Assembly (NCBI GenBank): GCA_026122225.1 | Contig: JANEZZ010001872.1 | Coordinates: forward strand, 124,001 to 188,000 | Origin: Heloderma charlesbogerti | Lineage: Eukaryota; Chordata; Lepidosauria; Squamata; Helodermatidae | Direction: 5' to 3' | Length of the DNA: 64,000 bases | Shown: positions 23,003-32,545 of the stretch, one piece after another | How positions within the stretch are numbered: position 1 is the stretch's first letter | How the letters are laid out: every line of letters starts with the position of its first letter | Program-made: the position numbers and the translations under genes | Notes under the pieces: model-generated | The model's database searches: none | Seen by the model: the letters and a program-made list of their open reading frames with translations, nothing else | Told to the model about the DNA's origin: nothing

Positions 23003-23630
23003 GACAACATCACTGGCTGCCGATTTGTTTCCGAGCAAAATATAAAGTGCTGGTCTTACCTTTAAAGCCTTACCTGGTCTAGGTCCAAGGTACCTTAGGG
23101 AGCGCCTTCTCCCCCACATCCCAGTCCACCACCTAAGGTCCTCTGAGGGCTCTCTGCTGCAGCTGCCTAATGTGAGACTGGCAGCCGCACGCAAGAGGAC
23201 CTCTCCTTTGCCGTCCCTCAGTTGTGGAACGACCTGCTGGTTGAAATGCACCTGCTGACCTCGCTGAAGGTTTTTAAGCAGGCATTAAAGATGCTGTTAT
23301 TCCGGCAGGCCTTCCCTTTTTAGAACTTCATTCCTTTTGCTGACTTTTGTGTACTGTTTTTAAGTTGTCTGTCTTTTTTGTGTACTGTCTCTTTTTTGTG
23401 TACTGTTGTTTTAAGCTGTGTTGTTGGATTTTTAAAAAATGGTTTTGAGTTCAAAGTTGTTTTTAGTTATACATTCTTTGTATATATTGTCCGTATGCTT
23501 TTATATAAATAATTTTTAAACTTTGTATATTGTATTTTAATATTTTAACTTTTGTAAACCGCCCAGAGAGCTTCAGCTAGGGGGAGGTATAGAAATGTAA
23601 TAAATAATAACAGCAACAACAACAACAATT
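23003..23630 (+). mobile_element. L2-type LINE 3' end, plus strand
   Basis: Encodes a broken L2 ORF2 C-terminus: a FKALPGLGPRYLRERLLPH segment, then an RTSPLPSLSCG-like segment. The 3' untranslated region follows and ends in the L2 terminal block (AAACCGCCCAGAGAGCTTC, GGTATAGAAATGTAATAAAT) and an (AAC)n tail at 23610-23628. Stops and frameshifts make it non-functional. It is a 5'-truncated insertion. Confidence 0.8.
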
Positions 23631-24279
23631 AATTATAATATGACCACATCCAGCCAGAGTTTAGCACTTTTTACTTCCCATGGATTTCAGCTGGAGAGCT
23701 AAGTCTCTCCCATTGAAAGAAATGGTACCCTGAAGTGCTAAATTTATTTGCACAATTTAGAAATTGTGCACAATAAATTTATTGCACAATTTAGAATCAG
23801 ACTAAAGAGAATAGGGAAGACCCACAGATCAGTTAGATATGAGGTCACTAATATTCCTAATGAATATGCAGTGGAGGTGAAGAATAGATTTAAGGGACGA
23901 GATTTAGCAGATAGGGTCCCAGAAGAACTATGGACAGAAGTTCGCAACATTGTTTAGGAGGCAGCAACAAAAAACATCCCAAAGAAAAAGAAAACGAAGA
24001 AGGCAAGATGGCTGTCTGCTGAGACACTGGAAGCAGCCCAAGAAAGAAGGAAAGCAAAAGGCAACAGTGATAGGGGGAGATATGCCCAATTAAATGCAAA
24101 ATTCCAAAGGTTAGACAGAAGAGATAAGGAATTATTTTTAAACAAGCAATACGCGGAAGCGGAAGAAGATAATAGAACAGGAAGGACAAGAGACCTCTTC
24201 CAGAAAATTAGAAACATCGGAGGTAAATTCCAGGCAAAAATGGGTATGATCAAAAACAAAGATGGCAAGGACCTAACAG

Positions 24280-25267
24280 TAGGAGTGCACAAAAGCCACT
24301 TACTTGGTCTCGCAGCTATTCGCGGTGGGGGGGAGGCGCTTCGCTGCTCTCCCCCTGAAGTTCAGGCCGGGGGGGGGAGGCTTCCCGCCTCGCCCGGCCG
24401 AAATTCAGGCCAGGGGGGGAGGCTTCCCACCTTGCCCGGCCGAAATTCAGGCCAGGGAGGAGGCGCCTCGCCTCCCCCGGCCGCGAAATAAAAAGTTTTA
24501 AAAAAAACGCCCCCGTGATAGGCTACGTGACGATTAACGTAGCCTATCACGGCTAGATCTGCAAAGTCAGCTGTGATAGGCTACGTAAATCGTCACGTAG
24601 CCTATCACGGATGACTTAAAAAAAAAAAAAAAGCGCGTACGCAAATGGCGGCCCCCATAGGGAGCCACCATTCACGTTCCTTATTTGGTCGCTGTAGTCT
24701 ACGTAAATCTTTATGTAGACGATGGCGACCAAATAAGGAACGTGAATGGCGGCTCCCTATGGGGGCCGCCATTAGCCGTACGTGCTTTTTTTTTTTTTTT
24801 AAGTCACCCGTGATAGGGTGACTTAAAACGCTATTTGCGTTGCCCTTATTTTCGCCGTAGTCTACGTAAACATTTACGTAGACGACAGCCATTAAATAAG
24901 GAATGCGAATGGCGGCTCCCTATAGGGGCCGCCATTCGCGTACGCGCTTTTTTTTTTTTTTTTAAAGTCACCCGGGATAGGCTACGTGACGATTCACGTA
25001 GCCTATCACGGCTGACTTTGCAGATCTAGCCGTGATAGGCTACGTGAATCGTCACGTAGCCTATCAGGGGGCGTTTTTTTGGTTTTTTTTTTACTTTCGC
25101 GTTCGCGGCCGGGCGAGGCGAGGCGCCTCCTCCCCGGCCTGAATTTCGGCCGGGCGAGGCGGGAAGCCTCCTCCCCCCGGCCTGAACTTCGCAGGAGGAG
25201 CAGCGAAGCGCTCCCCCCCACCGCGAACGGCCTTCGACGACAGGTAAGCGACTTTCGTCCACCCCTA
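24280..25267. mobile_element. hAT palindromic element inside BovB (B end to B end)
   Basis: Starts TAGGAGTGCAC and ends CCACCCCTA; both ends are B-type (GGTCTCGCAG or GACAGG next to GTAAG motifs, then (GGGGAGGC)-rich arms). The core has paired TACGTGACGATTAACGTA and TACGTAAATCGTCACGTA hairpins, GCGTACGCAAATGGCGGC palindromes and TAGTCTACGTAAA hairpins, with mirror symmetry about 24820-24840. Flanking octamers do not match and BovB coding sequence is missing at the junction, so insertion or later repair deleted DNA. Non-coding. Confidence 0.85.
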
Positions 25268-25547
25268 ATTGCTAATAACAAGGCAGCAGGAGATGACGGT
25301 ATCCCAGCTGAACTGTTTAAAATCTTGCAAGATGATGCTGTCAAGGTGATGCATGCCATATGCTAGCAAATTTGGAAAACACAAGAATGGCCAACAGATT
25401 GGAAAAAAATCAACTTATATCCCCATACCAAAAAAGGGAAGCACCAAAGAATGTTCAAACTATCGAACAGTAGCCCTTATTTCACATGCCAGTAAGGTAA
25501 TGCTCAAGATCTTGCAAGGTAGACTCCAGCAATTCATGGAATGAGAA

Positions 25548-26738
25548 TTGCCAGATGCACAAGCTGGGTTTAGAAAAGGCAGAGGAACTAGAGACCAAAT
25601 TGCCAATATCCGCTGGATACTGGAGAAAGCCAGGGGGTTTCAGAAAAACATCTATTTCTGTTTTATTGACTATTCTAAAGGCTCTGACTGTGTGGATCAT
25701 AACAAATTGTGGCAAGTTCTTGGTGGTATGGGAATACCAAGTCATCTTGTCTGCCTCCTGAGGAATCTGTATAACGACCAAGTAGCAACAGTAGGAACAG
25801 ACCACGGAACAACGGACTGGTTTAAGATTGGGAAAGGAGTACGGCAGGGTTGTATACTCTCACCCTACCTATTCGACCTGTATGTAGAACACATCATGCA
25901 ACATGCTGGGCTTGATGAAGCCAAGGCTGGAGTTAAAATCGCTGGAAGAAACATTAACAATCTCAGATATGCAGATGATACCACTTTGATGGCTGAAAGC
26001 AAGGAGGAGCTGAGGAACCTTATGATGAAGGTGAAAGAAGAGAGTGCAAAAGCTGGGTTGCAGTTCAACCTCAAAAAAACCAAGATTATGGCAACCAGCT
26101 TGATTGATAACTGGCAAATAGAGGGAGAAAATGAGGAGGCAGTGACAGACTTTGTCTTTCTAGGTGCAAAGATTACTGCAGACGCTGACTGCAGCCAGGA
26201 AATCAGAAGGTGTTTACTTCTTGGGAGGACAGCAATGACAAATCTTGATAAAATAGTTAAGAGCAGTGACATCACACTGACAATAAAGGTCCGCATAGCT
26301 AAAGCAATGGTATTCCCCATAGTAACCTATGGCTGCGAGAGCTGGACCATAAGGAAGGCTGAGCAAAGGAAGATAGATGCTTTTGAACTGTGGTGCTGGA
26401 GGAAAATTCTGAGAGTGCCTTGGACTGCAAGAAGATCAAACCAGTCCATACTCCAGGAAATAAAGCCAGACTGCTCACTTGAGGGAAGGATATTAAAGGC
26501 AAAACTGAAGTACTTTGGCCACATAATGAGAAGACAGGATACCCTGGAGAAGATGCTGATGCTAGGGAAAGTGGAAGGCAAAAGGAAGAGGGGCCGACCA
26601 AGGGCAAGGTGGATGGATGATATTCTGGAGGTGACGGACCCGACCTTGGGGGAGCTGGGGGTAGCGACGGCCGACAGGAAGCTCTGGCGTGGGCTGGTCC
26701 ATGAAGTCACGAAGAGTCGGAAGCGACTGACTGAATAA
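25548..26738 (+). pseudogene. BovB reverse transcriptase and C-terminal domain
   Basis: This 396-codon open frame is the larger part of BovB ORF2, beginning inside the RT fingers. Visible RT features: QAGFRKGRGTRDQI (residues about 5-18), FIDYSKGSDCVDH with the first catalytic aspartate (about 40-52, although the usual AFD is GSD), GVRQGCILSPYLF (about 98-110) and YADDTTLMAES with the catalytic pair (about 141-151). The C-terminal part has the BovB-typical VTDFVFLGAKITAD, YGCESWTIRKAEQRKIDAFELWCWRKILRVPWTARRSNQS and FGHIMRR blocks. The upstream part is separated by a stop at 25542-25544. It is a dead copy with a well-preserved 3' half. Confidence 0.9.
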
Positions 26739-26750
26739 ACAACAAAAGAA

Positions 26751-27205
26751 GTGCTAAACTTTGGATTGTCCCTTATATTTTAAAAGTCCATTGCATTCTT
26801 TGCAAAAATGATATGCTACGTTATTTCATTGGTAACAACTCAGGCAAATAACAACTCTGGTTTCTAGCACAGTCCAATTGGGAAACAGGCAAAGGTCACA
26901 GGCAGCACCAGGTATGCCTTCATGAGATATCTTAATACTCTTATGGCTGAGCTACTGAACAAGAAAAAGGGAAAATGTAACTCTTAAGAACAAAGTATGT
27001 TTCAGCTCCAGGCTCCTGTTCTCAAAACTGTCCTATGCTTCTCACGCAGAAAAGAATTGGCTTTTTTCTACTGATTTAGCATTGAGAGTTAATCAGCATT
27101 GAGAATTAATCAGTTAATCAGTTAATCAGTATTGCCCACTGAGATTTTATGTTTCTGTATCTGATAGTGTAGGATAAAGCCAAGGGTGGCAGAGATGCTC
27201 ACAGG
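26751..27205. other. Non-coding, unassigned
   Basis: Short stretch between the BovB target duplication and the next hAT element. A TTAATCAG motif is repeated in tandem near 27088-27126. Confidence 0.4.
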
Positions 27206-28061
27206 TAGGGTTGGCAGAGAATTTCTCCCCGAAACTTCGGGGGGCCGAGCGCCAACGTGTTCGGCCCCCCGAAGAAGTTTCGGGGAGAAATTCTCCGCAC
27301 CCCCCCGCATCCCGCACCCCCCCCCCGGGACGGGACTTACCTTTCCCGAATGTCCCTCCCGGTGACGGGTCCCAGCGGCAGTTCGTCGGGTCTTCGTCAG
27401 GGGTGGGGGCGGCAGCCGATCTTTCGACCGGCTGCCGCCGCCGCCATTCCAATAAAAGTAAAAAAAAAAACCAACGCCCCCGTGATAGGCTACGTGACGA
27501 TTAATGTAGCCTATCACGGCTAGATCTGCAAAGTCATCCGTGATAGGCTACGTAAATCATCACGTAGCCTATCATGGGTGACTTAAAAAAAAAAAAAAAA
27601 AGCACGTACGGCTAATGGCGGCCCCCATAGGGAGCCGCCATTCACGTTCCTTATTTGGTCGCCGTAGTCTACGTAAAGATTTACGTAGACTACAGCGACC
27701 AAATAAGGAACGCGAATGGCGGCTCCCTATGGGGGCCGCCATTTGCGTACGCACTTTTTTTTTTTTTTAAAGTCACCCATGATAGGCTACGTGACGATTT
27801 ACGTAGCCTATCACGGCTGTCTTTGCAGATCTAGCCGTGATAGGCTATGATAATCGTCACATAGCCTATCATGGGGGCGTTTTTTTTTTACTTTTTATTT
27901 CGCGGCCGGGCGAGGCGAGGCGCCTCCTCCCCAGCCTGAATTTCGGCCGGGTGAGGCGGGAAGCCTCCCCCCCCGGCCTGAACTTCGGGGGGAGCAGCGA
28001 AGCGCCTCCCCCCCACCGCGAAAAGCTGCGAGACCAGGTAAGTGGCTTTCGTGCACTCCTA
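27206..28061. mobile_element. hAT palindromic element with perfect TSD (A end to B end)
   Basis: Starts TAGGGTTGGCAGAGAATTTC and ends GTGCACTCCTA, flanked by CTCACAGG on both sides (27198-27205 and 28062-28069). The A end is itself a hairpin (GAATTTCTCCCCGAAACTTC facing its inverse complement near 27276). The core runs P1-P1' (27482-27575), the CATTCACG/CGTACGGC-ATGGCGGC palindrome and the TAGTCTACGTAAAGATTTACG hairpin, and then mirrors itself. The B end has tandem CCTGAATTTCGGCCGGG-type blocks. Outward GGTAAGT motifs are at both ends (reverse at 27336-27342; 28037-28043). No transposase is encoded. Confidence 0.92.
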
Positions 28062-28326
28062 CTCACAGGTCATGTTTCCATTTCTGTAAAGGAACTATGT
28101 GAAGTGGGTTCTTCCCAGTTTGGATGCATCATAGATAAATGTTCTGCTTGATTTTCTTACAAAGACAGGAAATACAATTTCAGTAGATATCATTGTTTTT
28201 CTGTTTTCTCCCATTCATAGGAACTGCGATACAAGTGTATCAACAGAACCAAGAAAAATACAATTACATCAGTGGAATGTGCATATGACATGTGCAAGCA
28301 TTAGAGAGAAGAAACAATCTGTGTAG

Positions 28327-29329
28327 TAGGGATGGCAGAGAATTTCTCCCCAAATCTTCGGGAAGCCGAGCGCCGACGCATTCGGCCCCCCGAAGTTGGT
28401 TGGGAAATTCTCCGCTGGCCCCCCACCCCCCCCCGGGACGGGATGTACCTTCAGCGAATGTCTCTCTTGGCGGCGGGTCCTGGCGGCGGTTCGGCGGCGG
28501 TTCGGCGTGGGCTGGGGCAGCGGCCGCTCTCCCGACCGGTTGCCGCCGCCATTACAAAAAAAAAAAAACTAAAGTAAAAAAAAAAAAACACCCATGATAG
28601 GCTATGTGACGATTTACGTAGCCTATCACGGCTAGATTTCCAAAGTTAGACGTGATAGGCTACGTAAATCGTCACGTAGCCTATCACGGGTGACTTTGGG
28701 AGAAAAAAAAAGTGCGTACGCAAATGGCAGTGCCCATGGGGAACCACCATTTGCGTTCCTTATTTTGGCACGTCTAGTCTACGTAAAGATTTACGTAGAC
28801 TACGGCGAAAATAAGGGCAATGCAAATAGCATTCCCTTATTTTCGCCGTAGTCTACGTAAATCTTTACGTAGACTACCCCTGTCCAAATAAGGAACGCAA
28901 ATGGCGGCACCCATGGGGCACCGCCATTTGCGTACACGCTTTTTTTTCCCCCAAAGTCACCCGCGATAGGCTACGTGACAATTTACGTAGCCTATCACGG
29001 CTGACTTTGGAAATCTAGCCGTGATAGGCTACGTAAATCGTCACGTAACCTATCACGGGTGTGTGTGTTTTTTTAACTGTACTTTTTTATTTTGTAATGG
29101 CGGCGGCGGCAGCTGGTCGGGAGACCGGCTGCCGCTCCCGCCCCGCTCGAACACCCGCCGAACCGCCGGCCGGACCCGCCGCCGGGAAGGACATTCGGTG
29201 AAGGTAAGTCCCGTCCCGGGTGGGGTGCGGGGGGGTTCGGAGGATTTCTCCCCGAAACTTGTTCAGGGGGCCGAACATGTTGGCGCTCGGCCCCCCAAAG
29301 TTTCGGGGAGAAATTCTCCGCCATCCCTA
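28327..29329. mobile_element. hAT palindromic element, full-length (A end to A end)
   Basis: The most complete copy (1003 bp). It starts TAGGGATGGCAGAGAATTTC and ends GAGAAATTCTCCGCCATCCCTA (18-20 bp visible TIR). Module order: A-end hairpin, A-run, hairpins P1 (28595-28627) and P1' (28652-28687), YY1-like palindrome (28712-28760), TACGTA hairpin (28775-28802), dyad near 28828, then the same modules in mirror order. The outward donor at the right end is GGTAAGT (29203-29209); at the left end it is altered. Flanking octamers (CTGTGTAG, GTGTGGTC) do not match, and the right flank is DIRS sequence, so the locus is rearranged. Confidence 0.9.
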
Positions 29330-30084
29330 GTGTGGTCAAGGCTAACTTAGTGACTGCCCAAAATTGGAACTTTGTCAGTGGTGAACCGTCAACATGACAA
29401 AATAGGGGACCCTTCCTCACCCCGAGATGCTCAATGAAAGTCCGCAAGGCCCTGACAGGGCATAACTCGTCGGCCTGGGCCTGGTTAAGGGCCACCAATG
29501 CTCTCTTGCCTGACTGGACGGTTTTTGATCATCGAATATGGAGGTGAATCAGGCTAGGATGGATCTAGATATCGGAGTACCTCAAGGCCCTCCCGGTGGT
29601 GTCAGATTTGGATGCCCGGACCAGTTCTGAAATCCTGAGGGCCCCAAAAAAGGCTGTTAAAGCTGCAGCGTGAAGGAGGGAGGCTTCATATGGAGAAGAG
29701 CAAATGGAGGGCCACAATGCCCGAAGCCCTTCAAGAATAACTGGCGACAAAGGATGCATGGAATCTGGCGGGGCGGGAGACAACCATGCCTTGCACAGCC
29801 CTCCTAATTCGGAAATCTGAGGTGGAGTCCTCCACCCCTCGCACTTTGGCCCAGAAGGCCAAAGAGGAGAGCCTCCCCGAAATGGTCCTAGCAGACAGTC
29901 CCTTGTTATGTAGATGTACGCAGAATTGTAACAAGTGGTCCACAGGTAAGGGCCACACATCCTGCAACTGAAGTCCGCAACTGAAGGCGCAAAACTCCCT
30001 ACCTGCTCTCTCATAGGCAGCTCTAGTGCTGGGGGATATAGAGTTCAGGATAGCGTGTTCAACTTGACAGCGCCAATCTCCCAC
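29330..30084 (-). pseudogene. DIRS-type tyrosine recombinase, truncated
   Basis: The minus strand encodes the N-terminal core-binding part of a DIRS recombinase: STRAAYERAGREFCAF and LHNKGLSARTISGRLSSLAF (about 30030-29890), then ALTAFFGALRISELVRASK with the box I arginine (about 29640-29600), and ALRTFIEHLGVRKGPLF plus QFWAVTKLALTTL (about 29440-29345). The distal catalytic H-x-x-R and tyrosine region is missing, because sequence stops at the hAT element at 29329. Frame changes at about 29565 and 29731-30014 show decay. DIRS elements use this enzyme instead of an integrase. Not functional. Confidence 0.85.
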
Positions 30085-30424
30085 AGTTCATCTGGCATGG
30101 GGTCTGGCAGCAGACGTGCCCACGGAGCCAATGCACGGAACCTGTCAATCTGGTTTCATGACAAAGCATCGGCTACAGGGTTCCCCAGACCCGGCACATG
30201 GTGGGCGTGGAACCATATGTTGTGGCGTAGGCATTGGAGGGTAAATGCTCTAACTAATTCCATGACCCTTTGGTTTCTGGAGGATAATGTATTAATGACG
30301 TGCACTATAGCCAAGTTGTCACACCAAAAAAAAAAAGGGCAACAGAGTTGGCCATCAAGTCTGCCCAAATATGTACAGCCACGTAAATGGGGAAGAATTC
30401 CAGGAAGGTGAGGTCCCGACAGAT
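30085..30424 (-). pseudogene. DIRS RNase H domain, truncated
   Basis: The minus strand carries the end of the DIRS pol polyprotein: a DLTFLEFFPIYVAVHIWADL segment (about 30415-30356), DNLAIVHVINTLSSRN, and LQCLRHNIWFHAHHVPGLGNPVADALS (about 30236-30156), followed by a linker to the recombinase. A homopolymer near 30327-30338 shifts the frame inside the domain. RT sequence that should lie upstream (higher coordinates) has been displaced or lost at the hAT element 30425-31372. Confidence 0.85.
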
Positions 30425-31372
30425 TAGGGATGGTGGAGAATTTCTCCACGAATCTTCTGGAGGCCAAGTGCCGACGCATTCGGCCCCCCGAAAGTGTTGG
30501 GGAAATTCTCCACTGCCCCCCCCCCCAGGATGGGACTTACCTTCGGCGAATTTCCCTCTTGGCGGCGGGTCCTGGCGGCAGTTCGGCGGCGGTTCGGCGG
30601 GGGCGGCGGCCGGTCTCCCGACCGGCTGCTGCTGCCACCATTGCAAAATAAAAAAGTACAGTAAAAAAAAAACACCCCCGTGATAGGCTACGTGACGATT
30701 AACGTAGCCTATCACGACTAGATTTGCAAAGTCAGCCGTGATAGGCTACGTAAATCGTCACGTAGCCTATCACAGGTGACTTTGGGGGGGGGAAAGCGCA
30801 TACACAAATGACGGCGCCCATAGGGCGCCACCATTTGCGTTCCTTAGTTTGGCACGTCTAGTCTACATAAAGATTTACACAGACTATGGCGAAAATAAGG
30901 GAACGCTATTTGCGTTGCCCTTATTTTCGCCGTAGTCTATGTAAATCTTTACGTAGACTAGACGTCTCAAAATAAGGAAAGCAAATGGCGGTGCCCTTGG
31001 GATGCCGCCATTTGTGTACGCGTTTGTTTTTTTTTTTCCCCAAAGTCACCCATGATAGGCTACGTGACGATTTACGTAGCCTATCATGGCTGACTTTGGA
31101 AATCTAGCCGTGATAGGCTATGCAAACGTTACGTAGCCTATCACGGGTGTGTGTTTTTGTTTTTACTTTTTTTTTTCGCGGCCGGGGAGACGGGGCGTCT
31201 AGTCTACGTAACGTCTAGTAACGTCTACGTAACGTCTACGTAACGTCTACGTAACGTTGGCACGTATAGTCTACGTAAAGATTTACGTAGACTACGGCGA
31301 AAATAAGGGAACGCTATTTGCCTTGGTGCTCGGCCTCCCGAAGTTTCGGGGAGAAATTCTCTGCCATCCCTA
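30425..31372. mobile_element. hAT palindromic element, rearranged right end
   Basis: Starts TAGGGATGGTGGAGAATTTC (A end, donor in reverse at 30536-30542) and ends CTCTGCCATCCCTA. The core is in normal order from 30678 to about 31145. The B-type arm beginning near 31177 is then cut short by an 11-bp tandem array (31196-31257), a duplicated TAGTCTACGTAAAGATTTACG hairpin (31269-31296) and an A-type terminus. No target duplication is visible (CGACAGAT, GGTGCTAG). It sits in DIRS sequence. Confidence 0.85.
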
Positions 31373-31377
31373 GGTGC

Positions 31378-31854
31378 TAGGGGTGGACGAAAGTCACTTA
31401 CCTGTCCTCGAAGGACGTTCGCGGTGGGGGGGAGGCGCTTCGCTGGTCCCCCCGCGAAGTTCAGGCCGGGCGGGGAGGCTTCCCGCCTCGCCCCAGCTGA
31501 AATTCAGGCCAGGAGGGAGGCTTCCCGCCTCGCCCCGGCTGAAATTCAGGCCGGGGAGGAGGCTTCCCGCCTCGCCCAGCCACGAACACGAAAGTAAAAA
31601 AAACACAAAAAACGCCCCCTGATAGGCTACGTGACGATTCACGTAGCCTATCACGGCTAGATCTGCAAAGTCAGCCGTGATAGGCTACGTAAATCGTCAC
31701 GTAGCCTATCACGGGTGACTTTAAAAAAAAAAAAAAAGCGCGTACGCGATTGGCGGCCCCCATAGGGAGCCGCCATTTGCATTCCTTATTTAGTCGCTGT
31801 AGTCTACGTAAATATTTACGTAGACTGCGGCGAAAATAAGGGCAACGCAAATAG
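31378..31854. mobile_element. hAT half-element, truncated at the dyad centre
   Basis: Begins TAGGGGTGGACGAAAGTCAC (B end with outward-facing GGTAAGT in reverse at 31397-31403). It runs through P1-P1' hairpins (31618-31712), the CATTTGC palindrome and the TAGTCTACGTAAATATTTACG hairpin, then stops at CAACGCAAATAGC, the centre of symmetry in complete copies. At 477 bp it is almost exactly half of a complete element. Sequence of another kind starts at 31855. Confidence 0.85.
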
Positions 31855-32110
31855 CTGGAACGACGATGAAGCCGGTCTCCAGCAGGCAGAAGTCTCTTGT
31901 CGAATCCAGGTCTTTAGCTCTCTCTAGCTGCGATGTGCCAAAGAGCTGAGATTGGGAGAGGGAGCTGAGTTTAAGGCAGCTCAGCCTGCCCCTCCCTGCA
32001 CGGTGGTGCCACTGGGGTGCACCAATCAGAGGCCCCTACGTCTTGTCACCCCACCCGCCCGCAATAGCCCCCCCCTTTTAGCCAGACACGTTGGCGCCGG
32101 GTAGGGCATT
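31855..32110 (-). other. GC-rich promoter-like segment, possibly DIRS 5' terminal region
   Basis: The segment contains a CCAAT box (ACCAATCAG at 32019-32027 on the plus strand) and GC-rich, non-coding DNA. On the minus strand it would lie upstream of the DIRS RNase H and recombinase relics and could be their 5' terminal region. This link is positional inference; I cannot recognise a DIRS terminus in it. Confidence 0.3.
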
Positions 32111-32545
32111 AGTTTTTACAATATCTGAAGTGCTAGGTAACGTTGCCTCAGAGTCAAACTGTGCTCCGCGGATTTTTACCTAGCCCAAACAACATCAAAG
32201 TGGAAAATGAAAAAGAAACACACCTTAAAGCTAACTGAAGGAAGATCATTTTTGTAGTTAGTACCCAAACAACCAGTAGAACCTTGGGGGAAAAAGGGTT
32301 ACAGACCCTTGCTTTTTGCTCCCCTAGCTCATTGCAGACAGTACATCCCAAAAACACAGCCACTGAGCTCAGCTTGGCAGCCCCCTCAGCTCAGCACCCT
32401 GGGCAACTGCCCAGCTCACGCACCGCTAAAGCCAGCCCTGAATCCAGAACACAAAACAAAAGAAAGTCTCAAAGGGTGCTTTATTTATTTAACTCTGATA
32501 CATTTAGGAAAGATTTCTTTCATTTTTAGGAGCTGATCTACAAAC
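32111..32545. other. Non-coding, unassigned
   Basis: No exon, RNA gene or transposon end was identified; overlapping short frames only. Confidence 0.35.

Larger units (their letters stand above)
23743..26747 (+). mobile_element. BovB (RTE) LINE, 5'-truncated, split by hAT element
   Basis: A BovB retrotransposon lacking its endonuclease and flanked by a perfect 11-bp duplication GAAGTGCTAAA (23732-23742 and 26748-26758). The coding part begins with an IAQFRIRLKR-like segment (about 23780), continues through VEVKNRFKGRDLADRVPEEL and NGKDLT-type sequence to 24279, and resumes after the hAT element at about 25268 (NNKAAGDDGIPAELFK). About 50 codons expected between these points are missing. The 3' end is the typical GACTGACTGAATAAACAACAA. 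In-frame stops lie near 23955 and 25363, with a frameshift upstream of 25548. The copy cannot be autonomous. Confidence 0.9.

Noticed and set aside
25865..26320. 151-codon minus-strand frame
   Set aside because: Antisense shadow of the BovB reverse transcriptase.
27482..27575. Regularly spaced palindromic repeats that superficially resemble a CRISPR array
   Set aside because: The spacers are shared between copies, the units sit inside elements bounded by TAGGGATG/CATCCCTA with 8-bp duplications, and the genome is vertebrate.
28332..28577. Arg/Gly/Pro-rich open frames across hAT arms as genes
   Set aside because: They arise from GC-rich hairpin DNA, occur in both strands and several frames, and are not conserved in length between copies.
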